From Muscardinus avellanarius (Eukaryota > Chordata > Mammalia > Rodentia > Gliridae): 64,000 bases of DNA. A model generated the notes under the pieces. The model was not told where the DNA came from and did no database searches. It was given only the letters and a program-made list of their open reading frames with translations. The stretch lies in NCBI GenBank assembly GCA_963383645.1, contig OY726559.1, positions 121,448,239 through 121,512,238 of the forward strand, written 5' to 3'. Below, one piece after another: positions 34,574 through 47,891 of this stretch (positions within the stretch are counted from its first letter, which is position 1; each line of letters opens with the position of its first letter). Made by a program: the position numbers and the translations under genes.

Positions 34574-34730
34574 CAGATGCAGTGGCGCACGCCTGGAATC
34601 CCTGTGCTTGGGAGGCTGAGACAGGAGGACCGCAAGGTTTGAAGCTAGCCTCAGCAACTTAGTAGAAAAAGGGTTGGGGGTATAGCTCAGAGGTATAATC
34701 GCCCCTGGGTTGAATTCCCAGCACAAAAAC
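34574..34730 (+). mobile_element. B1-dID SINE with shortened middle
   Basis: ccagatgcagtggcgcacgc to ttgaattcccagcac, then (AAAC)n. Confidence 0.82.
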
Positions 34731-34789
34731 AAACAAACAAAACCACAACAAACAAATAAAAAAACCCAAGTCACTTCAAATCTGAAAGT

Positions 34790-35370
34790 CAAAAATCAAA
34801 ATCGCAAAGGATAAATGTTAACCAAAATCAGAAGGAAAAAAAAAGGAAAAAGACAAAATCATCTCCTACACCTCGTGGGGTTTTGTGAAAGTTAAGCGTG
34901 AAAAAAGATAAAGCAGTGGCCCCTCTACACTGAGCTCCTGCGGAGGGGCGCCGCTACACGGGTACCCACCCCCGGTGGCTGTAATAAACAAACCATCCAC
35001 TGAAAACAGAAATCACTCTGTGCAGATCACCATCCTAAAGACAGCAGGCTTCACTGACAAAGGAGAAGATGCCAGCAATTGAGGGAGGAAAGATACAAAT
35101 TTAATCCTTGAAACTGATACGACTATAAGCGTCAATATTATCATTTTTAGTTCAAAGTTCAGGTCCAAAGGAGTGGCCAGATACATTTCCAGTTAGCGTG
35201 CAGAGTTTTATTGGACCACGCATGTCTTAGAGTGTGCCCAAGGTGACAACAGGGCTGGGTAGGAAAAGGATGCTCCAAGGAGCAGAACCTGGTACATTGT
35301 GGGGGACTCGCCGCTCGCTCGGGGCCTGGCCTGGGGTGGGTACGGTCCGCTCCTCCTGACCCCAACTCAC
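34790..35370. other. CHD1L intron 3' of the 35371 exon, nothing recognised
   Basis: Includes a GC-rich patch at 34930-34980, with no gene. Confidence 0.4.
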
Positions 35371-35536
35371 TTCCTTCCTCCGGCTCTCTGCTCCCTCCTC
35401 CTGCGGCAGGCAAGGCTTCAGAGACCCACTGGCCGTCTTTCGTTTCTCCCAGGATGGACTCCAGGTCTACTTCATCCATGCTGCTCCCCTCCGAGGACAG
35501 CAGTTTATCCAAGCCAAATTTGAGGATTTCACTCAA
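35371..35536 (-). CDS. CHD1L: CHD1L exon, start of regulatory linker
   Basis: The 166-bp exon encodes [33 protein letters not shown] and [12 protein letters not shown], ending GSREPEEG plus one base (human ~514-568). It is acidic and joins the ATPase to the linker that controls autoinhibition. The acceptor is ccccttcaag, the donor GGAA|gtgagt. GGGSREPE replaces the human EGGSRDQE. Confidence 0.96.
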
Positions 35537-35934
35537 CTTGAAGGGGAGAAACAAAAGTCCGGTTAGTGCTCAAGAAAGCAAACCTCAGGATGTGGGCGCC
35601 TTGCTAAGTGGCGCTGCTCCTGGACGGACAGCTGGCCTTTCCCCTCTTCCACCGCAGACGACACCGGCCAGGCTGTGTGAGAGCTGGATGATACATAAGC
35701 AGAGAGGTGATAAGTGATCAGAGCTGTTGACTTTGACGATTTTTCATAACAACAACGAAGCGTTAGCCTTCAAGCTTTTTGGTAAGAGTAACAGTGATTT
35801 CCTGTGTTCTCCACAGCACTTCTCACCTACTCTTTTTCACGGGCATGCCCGGCCACCACAAGAGAACTCAGGGACGCTGTTGACTCAGGGACTTTCCCAA
35901 CTCCACCAACTGCTGCACTTCTTAGAAAGAGAAG

Positions 35935-36275
35935 GCTCCTCTACCCTGCCATAGCTGGCTCGCTGCTTCAGCAATGGGCTTTCCTGCCACGGTGTTCTAA
36001 GGAAACTGCCTTGCCAAAGACCAGGAATACCTCCTGATCACCAGACCCAAAGGCCGTTTCTCAATTTGAATCTCCTTGTACAGTCCTGCGAGAGCCGGTG
36101 TCCTGTGTCCCACCCTTACCCCTCCTTAGGGTACACTTAGCCTATTCCCTGTGGCTGCAGGAACGTCCTGGAAAGCTTAGACGGAATTCACCTGGCTTTC
36201 TAGTTCCAACTTCACACCTCCCTAAGCACTAACCGAAGTTCTGAAGTAATTTTGGGTCACATCATGGGCCCTCAT
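35935..36275 (-). repeat. Unnamed interspersed repeat, copy 1
   Basis: Its minus strand matches 37570-37735, including the phrases ggcccatgatgtgac, ttagtgctta.ggaggtgtgaagttg and ctatggcaggg. Part of it (35940-36010) is also repeated directly at 37041-37110. Confidence 0.7.
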
Positions 36276-36299
36276 TCACACTTTGCCCTTTTATGGGGG

Positions 36300-36465
36300 A
36301 TTGACTTAGAGGCATTCTACCTCTGAGCTATTTTGTTTTTATTTTGAAAGGGTCTCACTAGGTTGATGAGGGTGTTACTACTTGCTGAGGCTGTCCTTAA
36401 ACCTGCTATCCTCCTGTCTCAGCCTCCCAGGAGTGGGGTTATAAGTGTGTGCCACCATGCCAAGC
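36300..36465 (-). mobile_element. B1-dID SINE, diverged
   Basis: ggggattgacttagaggcat to ccaccatgccaagct. Confidence 0.75.
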
Positions 36466-36774
36466 TAGATTTTGCCCTTTTAGACTTGGTAAAACATCTC
36501 TAGATTGTCTGTTATAGTTAACTTGGAAACATTCAGGGTTTTTTGTAATAACATAAAACATTTTAGATAAAACTTAAGCATGAACATAGCTGAATACATT
36601 TATATTTAACCTTGGCAATATATAACCAAAGTAATTGGCTTTAGCATTTGGTACCAATAACAAAAGAAAGCCGACTATTTCTGGTAAGGATTAGTCCATA
36701 TGAGGACCCTCCCTTCAACTCCCTTATGCGTACACGCATGCATGTATATATGTGTGTATGTGTGTGTAGTGTGT

Positions 36775-36963
36775 GGAGGGGGAATATTGAGGATTGAAGC
36801 CAAGAGCATTCTACCCCTAAGCTACACTCCCACCTCATACTTATTTTTTAAATTTGAAACAGGGTCTCAGTAAGTTGTAGAGCTAAGTTTATGAGGCTGG
36901 CCTTGAACTGTGATCCTCCTGTCTCAGCCTCCCAAGTACTGGGATTACAGGTGTGCAACACCA
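36775..36963 (-). mobile_element. B1-dID SINE
   Basis: gaggattgaagccaagagca to gtgcaacaccat; a TG/TA-rich tail precedes it at 36735-36770. Confidence 0.8.
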
Positions 36964-36964
36964 T

Positions 36965-37042
36965 CTGTAGTGATGGGGATCGACCCCAGGCCTCCTGCAT
37001 TCTAGGCAAGCACTCTACCACTGAGTCACACCCCCAGCCCTC
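36965..37042 (-). mobile_element. ID element
   Basis: gggctgggggtgtgactcagtggtagagtgcttgcctag on the minus strand, the classic tRNA-derived rodent ID. Confidence 0.88.
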
Positions 37043-37110
37043 GACCTTGCCATAGCTGGCTCCTTGCTCCGGCAATTTGCTTTCCTACCACGGTGGTCTA
37101 AGAAAACCAT
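37041..37110 (+). repeat. Partial direct copy of 35940-36010
   Basis: Shares gccatagctggctc, ggcaat, gctttcct, ccacggtg and tctaag in the same order. Confidence 0.85.
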
Positions 37111-37567
37111 TTCTACTTCTCACCTGGCATCCCTTGTTACCGGCCCCTAGCAATATGTCTGAGTCACTGCGGAATTACCTATATTTGTATGAGACACAGT
37201 ATATCATAGTCAAGGATATATGGTTGGTGTTAGAATGCTTGGAGACTAAATCTGAATGACCTTGGGAAAATTTCTTAAGTCAGGGATGAAAGAGTGTCGA
37301 CCTCATTCTGTTGCTATTTTTATTTACCAAAACAACTAGAAAAGGACACCTCAGACAATACGTAGCAAACAGTAAGCACTCAACAGATGCCCACGAGAGC
37401 GGCATCGACTTTGTTTATATTGCGTTCTTGCAGGACCACGAACCTGCTCCCTTTTTCAGGACTTCACAACTCTACACTGCTTAGATTGGTTCACAGGCTG
37501 GATGGGGAGGAGAGAAACCAGACATGGAGCCAGGATGCTTCTCAATAACCATGAGTTACTTTCAATA

Positions 37568-37735
37568 AGCCCATGGCCCATGATGTGACTCCAAACTGGT
37601 TCTGAATTTCAGAGTTAGTGCTTATGGAGGTGTGAAGTTGCAAGCAGAACTTTCCAATAACCCCAGAGAAGCCATTGCAAGCAGCAATGGTCGCCCAAGC
37701 ATTTGGCTCCATGGCAGGGAGCGATGTCTACATTT
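37568..37735 (+). repeat. Unnamed interspersed repeat, copy 2 (inverted to copy 1)
   Basis: Inverted relative to 35935-36275, about 1.3 kb away. The closest match is at 37570-37645. Confidence 0.7.
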
Positions 37736-37739
37736 CACA

Positions 37740-38805
37740 ATGATGTGCCAGCAGCCCACACTGCAGGAGGACCCCTGAGCGCATCCCTGGAGCTCCCGCT
37801 ACCAGGACAGCATCCAAGCATCTAAGAACCCTCACTCGCTCCTCTTATCCCAGAAGGTGGGTCTTCTGCACTGCCATTCAGACCCTTCCCCACACCCAGC
37901 GGTGAGCTGGCCGCTCGGAGTCCTGTGGGGACCGGTGTTTAGGAGTTTCCACAGTGTACCCCTGCCTCTCTTTCAAGTTTTCATCTTAACCTTTGTAATT
38001 GCCTCTTCAATAGCGTGGAAACAAAATGCACAGCCCCCTTGCCACCAAGGTGGGTGAGCACACAGAGACACCGGAGTCAGTGACGACGGAGAACAGAAAG
38101 AAGAAAGACCCCACACTGACCACTGCTTAAGAGAAACAACAAACTCACCAACACACGAATAATAAAACCTCAAGTTATTCTTTCTAGTTCTAACCCCCTC
38201 CCCCCTAACGTGAGCCCTTCCTGTAAGTTACTGACTCCCTAACAGAAACAGCTCCGTCCCAGTCTATAAGGCTGATGCGTGAAGATGAGGGCCCCCAGGA
38301 GCAAACTGCTGCTTTGCACCCCAAGTGTGGCCTGGCTGTAACCACAGTAACTCTATCGTAATGTCGGGGCATCCCTCCTCCACCTCCCTCTTTGGGATAC
38401 TTGTTGTATTTTCTGCTTGAGAAGCTGGTCCTCTGAAGCCTGGTTTTCCTTACAAAGTCTTCTAAATAAAATGGTTTCCGTTGTCTCTGAGTTTTCCTCT
38501 AACAACAGCGTTTAGACTGCATTCTGATCATAAACCCTGTTGGATAAAGCTCTGCCTGAAGCCCTGGCCTACCCTCCATCTTCCTAATCGTTCTTCTCTG
38601 CACCATCCTACAACCTCACCGCCATCCTTGAACTTGCTATGTCTCTCGCTGCTCCTCAGGACGACACCAGCTCCTCTCACTGCTCTGCCTCTCACACCAG
38701 CCCTCGCCCCTGCTGCTGCCCGGGAATGTTTACTATGCAATTCCTGCCTGGATCTTTCTAGAATCTTAGGAGTTGATCTCTTTGCATCCAGCCCTCAAAA
38801 GGAAC
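37740..38805. other. CHD1L intron, nothing recognised
   Basis: No exon or repeat supported. Confidence 0.4.
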
Positions 38806-38812
38806 TGGGACA

Positions 38813-38987
38813 GCCAGGCGTGGTGGCGCACGCTTGTAATCCCTGCGCTTAGGAGGCAGATACAGGACCGCGCTGGCTTAAGAGACCCTGTTTCCAAATA
38901 AAAGATATAAAATAGGTCTGGAAGTGTAGCCCGGAGGTAGAAGGGCTTCCGGGAACCCCAGTACACCCAAAAAAAAAAAAAAAAAAA
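38813..38987 (+). mobile_element. B1-dID SINE, young short subfamily, + copy
   Basis: ccaggcgtggtggcgcacgc, ggcttaagagaccctg and gaagggcttccgggaacccc show the short-subfamily marks in plus orientation. Confidence 0.9.
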
Positions 38988-39289
38988 GGAACTGGCATAT
39001 ATTAAAATATAGTTTCTCACTTTATCTCAGGACTCCTACACAGTAACTCTAAACATTTTTCCAAAAGGGACTCTCTCTAGAATTTCCAAGCCAGGATTTG
39101 ATTCTCATCTAATTTTCCCTTCTTCAAGCAAATTAATTTTGCTTCTTTTATCTATTTTTCCTACGGCATCATTTTGAATTCCCAAGCTTGCTCAACTACT
39201 CTGAGCATGGGGTGTAGCAAGCCACTGATCAAAGGGTCTGGGATAAAGGAGGAAGTATGGAATTAATCATTATTGATTATGTTGAGTTT

Positions 39290-39480
39290 TTTTTTTAACT
39301 AATTCTCCTAACAGCCCTCTGAGGTAACTAGTGGCATCCTCATTTTTAGAAATCAAAAAGAAGGTAGATCCATGATGTTAAGATAACTGCTCACAGCCAT
39401 ACAGCCAGTAAGGGATAAGGCTTGGATTGGAATCCAAGGTAGACAACTCAACGCCTATTCTCTTTATCCTATATTCCATC
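39290..39480 (+). mobile_element. MIR remnant
   Basis: ctcctaacagccctctgaggtaactag ... cacagccatacagccagtaag ... ggattggaatccaagg follows the MIR consensus closely. Confidence 0.75.
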
Positions 39481-39670
39481 ACCTTTAGGTACCACACTCA
39501 TTTCTGGCTTCTATGGCACCTGGCAGATAGCAGGTTCTATGGGGTTGAGTTGGGCCAAGGAATAATAAAGTAGCCGGGGACAGTGGGTGGTTAATGCTGC
39601 TGCTTTTTGCTTACAATCTCATCCACAGCCTGTCCTTCATGGTTATTCTAAAGAGAAGAACATCTTTTAC

Positions 39671-39824
39671 CTGGAAGTTGGCATCGGCTGAAGGTTTCTG
39701 GGTTCCCAGAGTGAACTGGCCTCCTTCTATGATCATGCTGGTGAGCTGCAGTTTAGAGGCAGCTTTCCTATAGACTATTTCTTCCACAGTGTCCCGGCCA
39801 ATCAGCCGAATTACTTTAACAGCC
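39671..39824 (-). CDS. CHD1L: CHD1L exon, end of ATPase domain
   Basis: The 154-bp exon encodes [40 protein letters not shown] and [11 protein letters not shown] (human ~463-513). This is the brace and C-terminal end of the Snf2 core. [14 protein letters not shown] is a strong family signature. The acceptor is tatatgcag, the donor CAG|gtaaaa, ending in phase 0. Confidence 0.97.
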
Positions 39825-40159
39825 CTGCATATAAGTCAAACGAGAGAACATGTTATGGGTCTGCAAAGCTGAACAAGAAGCATCTCAGGCAGGTACACCT
39901 AAAGGAAGCGAAGCCAAATTCTGCATTCGGGGCACAACTGACGGGACATGGCTTCCCTTGGACCTGAACTTTTGTGAGAGAGATCTGGCTTCAAGTGCTT
40001 GCTGAACCTTTCCAAAGAGTCAAGGGAAGGTTGATGAGGTGACCACAAGTGGGATACCTCATCTGCAGGCAAGGATGACCTCTGGCAGATACATGGTACC
40101 CTCAGGTCAAAAGGCAACACCCGTCTTTTTAGCTTAGCTCCATAAACTCTTTTGTGTGT

Positions 40160-40240
40160 ATGTGGGGTGGGGTGTACTGGGAATTGAACACAGGGGCATT
40201 CTACCTCTGAGATACACCCTCAGCCATATTTTTCTTTTGA
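40160..40240 (-). mobile_element. ID half of a B1-dID SINE
   Basis: tactgggaattgaacacagg to tacaccctcagcc; the B1 half is absent. Confidence 0.75.
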
Positions 40241-40364
40241 AACCTCAACTCCCAGCCTGGCACTCCCAATCACGGCCAGGACTGCATTCTTCACCTTCCT
40301 CCCCATCCCTGAACAGCGCCACGCAGGCCAAGGGAGTGGGAAATGCCCCTGCTCAACCCACTCA

Positions 40365-41360
<996 letters not shown>

Positions 41361-41369
41361 TTTGTATAA

Positions 41370-41394
41370 TCCTAGCTAAGCATTGTTCTAAGTG

Positions 41395-41439
<45 letters not shown>

Positions 41440-41605
41440 TAACCCTCACAAGAACTCCAAGAGTCTCTGATATCATTATCCTCATTTTATAGATGTTGAA
41501 ATAGAAACACAGACAGGTTAAGGGACTTTTTTGTAGTTGCAAAGCTAGCAGATGCAGAAGTCAGGATTCAGTCTCGTGTGGTCTGGCTCCAGAACCTGTG
41601 AGCTT
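41370..41605 (+). mobile_element. MIR remnant with embedded (CA)n
   Basis: ctaagcattgttctaagtgc, (CA)n at 41397-41437, then ttatcctcattttatagatg and ggttaag follow the MIR order. Confidence 0.78.
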
Positions 41606-41775
41606 TTGGGAGGTGGGGGTTGTTTCTGTTTTTAAGACAGGGAACTGGGGGTACTTGCTCTGTTGCCCAAGCCATCCTAGAACACGCGATCCTCTTCCTC
41701 AACCTCCTGAGAGGCTGTGGCTACAGGGAAGTGCCCCCATACCTGGTTGCAGATCTGTTTTTAGCCACTGTTTTC
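41606..41775 (-). mobile_element. Old B1/Alu-like fragment
   Basis: tgttgcccaagccatcctagaac to aagtgcccccatacctggt resembles a diverged antisense 7SL SINE. Confidence 0.45.
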
Positions 41776-42838
41776 TAATACCTCCCGGGAACTCATTGCA
41801 TTAAAAAAAAAGTGTTCCATAAAAACACATTTATCTTCATCTGGGCCAAACGCTGTCTAAGGCCAACTCTTCTTCAGTAAGGGTGGTAGTTTTGTAAATA
41901 GGTTGTATTAAAATTCACTCGGGACGTATTCATGAACTGTCACTGCCACCTGGTGGCAATGAGTCCATCACAGAAATACTTGAAAATTGGGAGGAAGCCT
42001 GTTAAATCAATGAAAACGCTGCAAAACTACGGCAAAAACATGATAACAAATATGACAGTGTTTGGAAAAGGTGGACATACAGGACTGTTTCAGCTCCTAA
42101 GCAATCAACGTGAGCCTTCCAAGGAGAGACAATGAAAAGCAGAGATCTTATCCTTCCTGGTTTAGATGTTTCAAACATAATGCTGCTCTCTAAATATGAA
42201 GATGATGAGATCTCAGAAGCACAAAAGAAACTGTTTTTCCAACACCGACGATGCATTCGACCCAACCCTTCAAGTTTCTCCAAGATTCCCTCTGAGATGA
42301 CTGGTCACACGAATGCACTGGGGAGATGCAGGGTGTGGTCCCTGACCTGGGAACGGCGGGCAGCCAGATGACTCTGACTGTACCTTACATTGCTGTGTTT
42401 ATGAGAGAGATAAGACATACACAGGAGAGAGAATCTCCTTATATTCAAGAATTATAGCCACTATTCTCTTAAAAACTCTTATGATAATAAGCACTTAAGT
42501 TCTTTCTAAATAAGACTGAGTTTTCTTTTCATAAAGATACCAATCTCTCTTTACAGAGGACATACATCCTTTTGGTGTTCCTGTGGCTATTCCATCAAGA
42601 TTTAGGACTATCAAAAATAAGGTAATGAAATTAAGGTTATGAGTTCAGAATTAATTTAAGGTCTGTTTTATCTAGGATGTAAGAAAAATTTCATGTCCCA
42701 AACTGATTTCAAAGTATTTCATAATATATGAAAGTCTTTTGTAACTAGTACACCACCACAGAGGTCATATAAAAAATTCATAATTTAAGGTGTATTAGAC
42801 AATGTTTCTAAATAAATTTCATTATAATCCCTTTTGGG
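41776..42838. other. CHD1L intron, nothing recognised
   Basis: Contains the near-palindrome TGCCACCTGGTGGCA at 41944-41958 (see findings). Confidence 0.4.
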
Positions 42839-42839
42839 T

Positions 42840-43037
42840 TTTTTTTTTCTTTTTTTTTTTTTTTGGTGGTACTGGGGTTCCTGGAAGCCCTTCTACCTCC
42901 GGGCTACACTCCCAGACCTATTTTTTATTTTTGAAACAGGGTCTCTTACGCCAGCGTGGCTGGCTTCGAACCTGCGCGATCCTCCTGTCTCCGCCTCCCA
43001 AGCGCGGGGATTACAAGCGTGCGCCACCACGCCCAGC
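42840..43037 (-). mobile_element. B1-dID SINE, young short subfamily
   Basis: ggtggtactggggttcctgg to ccaccacgcccagc. Confidence 0.93.
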
Positions 43038-43044
43038 TTGTTTT

Positions 43045-43234
43045 TGTTTTTTTGATGCAGGTTATTGCACGTGGGGGCATTCTACCTCTAAGTTACACTC
43101 CTAACCCTTTAAAATTTTTTTTTGTTTTGAAACCATGTCTTCCTAAGTTGCTGAGGCTGGCCTCAAACCTGCAATCCTCCTGTCAAAGCCTCCCAAGTAC
43201 TGGGATTATCAGTATGTGCCACCATGCCCAGCTA
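43045..43234 (-). mobile_element. B1-dID SINE
   Basis: Immediately next to the young copy; cacgtgggggcattctacct to ccaccatgcccagct. Confidence 0.85.
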
Positions 43235-43684
43235 TCATCACATTTTTAAATGACTGTGTCTTTAAACTTTTACACTATTCTAAAGGCACGTTTGGAGGAA
43301 GGGCAATTAACAAAGAGGTTATCTTATTTTCTAAGTACATGGCTAGGAAAGAGAGGTGCCTCCACAGAATGTAGATAAAACTTTCCACAAAATTACAGAA
43401 ATCTTTTAAGACATCCCCAGGTCAATAGCCAAAAGCAGATTAGAATGACTTTCCAACAGCCCAGGACGCGCCTCACTTCTCTGCTGAGATCACAGTGTAG
43501 ACAGGTTGGATTGAAAAGAGCGCCGTGCTAGAAGTCCAGTGCCTTGATAAGCTAAGTCAACTACCTCAAGCCCCTTATTTTTAATACTCCTTGATAATAA
43601 ATATGCTCTTCTTTTAAAGAACCATGGGAACACGTACAAATGTCTGGGATGTCAAAGAACTGTATCGCTTGTCGACTTTCATCA

Positions 43685-43843
<159 letters not shown>

Positions 43844-44009
43844 TTAACTTTTTTCAAGGACTCTTTGGGAAATAGAAAATTAAGTCAGTCTAAAGACAAT
43901 TTTTTTTGGTCTGTTTCCATATGTAGGCATGCCCCTACTTTAAATAAATTCCATGGGAAAAAATTTAGGGGGACAATTCATCATTTTACAAAGAACTCAT
44001 GATAACATA

Positions 44010-44197
44010 CGTGTGTGTGTGTTACTGGAGATTGAACCCAGGGGCATTCTACTTCTAAGCTACTCCCAGCCTACTTCATGGTTTATTTTTAAAACAGGAT
44101 CTCTTAACTGAGTTGCTGAGACTGGTCTTAAACCTGTGATCCTCCTGTCTCAGCCTCCTAAATCCTGGGATTACAGGCACAGGCCACCAGACACGAC
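44010..44197 (-). mobile_element. B1-dID SINE
   Basis: (GT)n tail, gttactggagattgaaccca to ggccaccagacacgact. Confidence 0.85.
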
Positions 44198-44228
44198 TTA
44201 GTCTGGGCTTTTAAAATATATGTAGTTG

Positions 44229-44430
44229 AGCTGGGCATGGTGGTACGTAACTACAGTGCCAGTACTTGGAAAGCTGAGACAGGAGAATCGTAGGTTTGAA
44301 GCCAGCCTCAGCAACTTTATGAGGCTCTCATCAACTTAGCGAGATCCTGTTTCAAAATAAAAAATACAATAGGGTTGGGTATGTGGCTCAGAGGTAGAAC
44401 ACCCCTGTGTTCTAACCCCAATACAAAACA
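44229..44430 (+). mobile_element. B1-dID SINE
   Basis: gctgggcatggtggtacgta to ctaaccccaataca. It forms an inverted pair with the copy at 44010-44197. Confidence 0.85.
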
Positions 44431-44942
44431 CAGAACCAAAAATAAAACCCATGCAACTGAAGTCTTTGGCATTTGTGTAGTTAATGTTTAGTTCTGGCTG
44501 TCCCAAGCAACCCTGAGTGTCCATGTCCCTGGCAGTTTGCATTTACTGACACACAGTCCCTCCTTAGGCAAGCAGCAGGTGAATGAGCCTGCCTGCTGGC
44601 CCAGCGTCTGCCTTTCAGTGACGCTTCTGTCCCCAGGCACGTTCTCAGAAAGGGGGAGTTACAAACCCAAGCCATGCTTGTGCTTCAGGGATTCTTCAAT
44701 GCCAAAGGCTTCTCTGCAAGTGTCCACTAGAATACTGCAATAGTGAGGGGGGCGGGAAGCAGACCCCACAGACCTGCTCTGTGCTAATTTTGAAAACTCT
44801 AAGGTCTAAAGCTACTTCACCTCTGAGCTAAAGATCAACCAGTGTTAGAGCTTTTTCCCATTATCCCATATAGATTTTATTATATCATAAACTGAGTTTT
44901 CAATAGTAACCTACATCCCCCTAAAATAACTGACTTTTCCCC

Positions 44943-44978
<36 letters not shown>

Positions 44979-45210
44979 TTTTTCTTTTTTTCTGTACTGG
45001 GAATGGAACCCAAAGGCATTCTACCTCCTTCTACCTCTGAGCTACACCCCCAGGCTTATTTTTTATTCTTTATTTCTTGAAACAGCACCTCACTGAGTTG
45101 CGATGGGCCTCACTAAGTAGCTGAGGCTGTCCGTGAACCACGATCCTCCGGTCTCTGCCTCCCAAATGCTGGGATTACAAGCATGCGCTACCATGCCCAG
45201 CTCCCCTTCT
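44943..45210 (-). mobile_element. B1-dID SINE with (CTTT)n tail
   Basis: (CTTT)n at 44943-44985, tactgggaatggaacccaaa to ctaccatgcccagct. Confidence 0.88.
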
Positions 45211-45309
45211 TGATTTGTGGAATCTCTCTCTTCTTCTCCTCTTTTCCCTTCCCTTCCCTCCCCCACCCTCTCTTTTCCTGTTTCTCCCTTTTTCTCCTTC
45301 TTCTTTTGC

Positions 45310-45515
45310 CCCCCCTCATGGCACTGGGGATTGAACCCAGGTCATTCTACCTTTGAGCTACACCTCAGCCCTATTTTAATTTTTATTTTGAAACAGACTC
45401 TCACTAGGCTTCCACAGGCCTTGCTAAATTACTGGGGCTGGTCTTGAACCTGCAAACTTCCTGTCTCAGCCTCTCAAGTACTGGGATCACAGGCTGAGCC
45501 ACTACACCCAACTTT
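45310..45515 (-). mobile_element. B1-dID SINE
   Basis: tggcactggggattgaaccc to gagccactacacccaact; a CT-rich tail lies at 45222-45310. Confidence 0.87.
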
Positions 45516-45537
45516 TATAATTTCAATATTCATCTAT

Positions 45538-45722
45538 TTTTTGGTACTGGGAAATTAAACCCAGGGGCTTTTCTACCTCTTATTTTTTATTTCAAAACAA
45601 ATAGGGTCTTGCTAAGTTGTTGAGCGCCTCAGTAAGTTGCTGAAGCTGGCTTCAAACTTGCAATCCTCCTGTCTCAGCCTCGCAAATACTGTGATTACAG
45701 GTTTGGGTCATCATGCCTGGTT
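45538..45722 (-). mobile_element. B1-dID SINE
   Basis: ttggtactgggaaattaaac to gggtcatcatgcctggt. Confidence 0.82.
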
Positions 45723-45899
45723 TTTATAATTCCAATATTCATCTTTTCCCTAATTCTAAAGAAGTGCTCAACTGTTGAGCTGAATGTTGCAAGACACTGA
45801 AAGTTCTTGTCATTGCAATTCAGTTTATCATACATTTTCAGAACCCTCAACATTTCCCCAGCATTTGCTCCAGTGCCTGTAATTTAAAATCACACAACT

Positions 45900-46103
45900 G
45901 GCCGGGCATGGTGGTGCATGCTTGTAATCCCAGCGCTTGGGAGGCTGAGACAGGAGGATCGTGCAGGTTCGAAGCCAGCCTCAGCTACGCAGTGAGCCTC
46001 TCGGCAACTTAGTGAGACCCTGTTTCCAAATAAAGTATAAAATAGGTCTGTGAGTATAGCCTGGAGGTAGAAAAGCCCTTGGGTTCCACCCCTAGTACCA
46101 CCA

Positions 46104-46142
<39 letters not shown>

Positions 46143-46160
46143 ATACATAATAAAATAAAA
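45900..46160 (+). mobile_element. B1-dID SINE, full-length GC-rich subfamily, (AAAT)n tail
   Basis: gccgggcatggtggtgcatg to cacccctagtaccacc, (AAAT)n at 46104-46144. CACACAACTG is found before it (45892) and after it (46162). Confidence 0.92.
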
Positions 46161-46354
46161 TCACACAACTGAAGGGATGCGGGTGTTCATCACTGCCCAG
46201 GCGATCTTGCTCCACAGCTCTGTCAGCTCTCCTCCCTTTTTTCATCTTCTTTGAGTTCTGAATACTGTTCTTGTACAACTCTCCTCTGGAACATCCCCAC
46301 CCCCACAGTACTACTCTTCATGAATCTCTGACCTTTAAATCTAAAAACAGCTTA

Positions 46355-46585
<231 letters not shown>

Positions 46586-46810
46586 TTAGAGAGACTCCTC
46601 GGAAACGCCAAATAGCTTTTAGAAGAAATATGCTTCCATTGTAGCCACAGCCTTTGGAGCAGCCGTCCAAAAGCTAGAGTGGAGCTCTCCTCAGGGGTAT
46701 GACAGTACACGAGGGGTACAAGAAGCCCCAGAGGAGCCCCGGAACCCCTTTCTAGAATGCTACCCACTCAGTGAAAAGAAAGGAAAGCTTTCACTTAAAA
46801 AGCAAAATGT

Positions 46811-46978
46811 GAGCTGGGCGTGGTGGCGCACGTTTGTAATCCCGCACTTGGGAGGCTGAGACAGGAGGATCGTGCAGGTTTGAAGCCAGCCTCAACTGGC
46901 TGGAGAGACCCTGTTTCCAAATAGCCCGAGGTAGAAGGCCCCTGGTTTCCATCCCCAGTACCACCCCCCCAAAAACAA
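46811..46978 (+). mobile_element. B1-dID SINE, internally deleted
   Basis: gagctgggcgtggtggcgca to catccccagtacc. AGCAAAATGTG flanks both ends (46801 and 46978). Confidence 0.92.
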
Positions 46979-46999
46979 GCAAAATGTGTGTGCGTAAAG

Positions 47000-47400
47000 T
47001 ACAAAATGCAACTGCATGCACACATGCGTGTGCACACACATATACACACATATGAAGACCCTAAAGAGTGCGTGATGATTGGCCATCTACAGATATTCCC
47101 TATTTGGGGGGATAAATCACCACCCCCTACAGCTATTCTGGTTGAAAAGTCTAAGATCATGTTAGAGAAGCCAAGGGCAGGTGACATCTTATTTCCCATG
47201 ATACATGAGAAAACTTTCATATGAACAGAGGAGAGGAGAAAGGAAAAGGCAAAAACGATTAAGTCATTCGAGACAGGAGTCAAGTCTAGAGCCCCCATTA
47301 CCAGATATGATTTTAAATTTGCTAAACTAACAGTCTAAGCTTCCAACAAAGGTCAGAGGAGGGTTATGGAGAACTTCTGTAAGACTAGCTTCTGGGAGTG
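47000..47400. other. CHD1L intron, nothing recognised
   Basis: Only a short CA-rich tract at 47030-47052. Confidence 0.4.
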
Positions 47401-47414
47401 GAAAAGCCTTGAGT

Positions 47415-47500
47415 GTGAAGGAGAGCGCAGTTCTCGTCTCAGCTCTGCCATCTGCTGGCGCCAGACCTCGGGCAAGGCACAGGACCTTTCTGGACAGCAG
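47415..47500 (-). mobile_element. MIR-like remnant
   Basis: gttctcgtctcagctctgcc ... cctcgggcaaggcacaggacc resembles MIR in the orientation gctctgccacttac...ttgggcaagtca. Confidence 0.55.
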
Positions 47501-47891
47501 GTACTTATGGTTCTTCTCCGACACTAGCATTCTTATGGTAGCCATAAGAGTCGACAGACATACAATTTCTTTAATTTGCGCATTTCAAAGGTTGGCCGAT
47601 TGTGTCAAATCTCAAGTTTCAGGCCAGTTCAGGTTGAAGGTGGGGCAGTCACACCAAAGGGACAACTCTGAAATTCTTGAGGCTCTCCCTGAACGACCCC
47701 TTCTAAGGTGACCAGGAAGGTTAGGTATCGCTGGACACAGGGCTCTGGACAGTCACTGAACCTCGTCTTCCAATACCCAGCTCATGTCTTTTGGAATGAG
47801 TCTCCAAGTTCCTCATGAGATTAAATCAAAGCCCACAAGTTAACAAAAACAAATGTTTACTGGGTTCCTGTCGTGTGCCAATTCAGTGCTA

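Noticed and set aside
36965..37042. tRNA gene
   Set aside because: GTAGCTCAG and GGTTC boxes come from a tRNA-derived ID SINE with poly-A tail, and the cloverleaf is not intact. The same holds for 60228-60303 and all ID halves.
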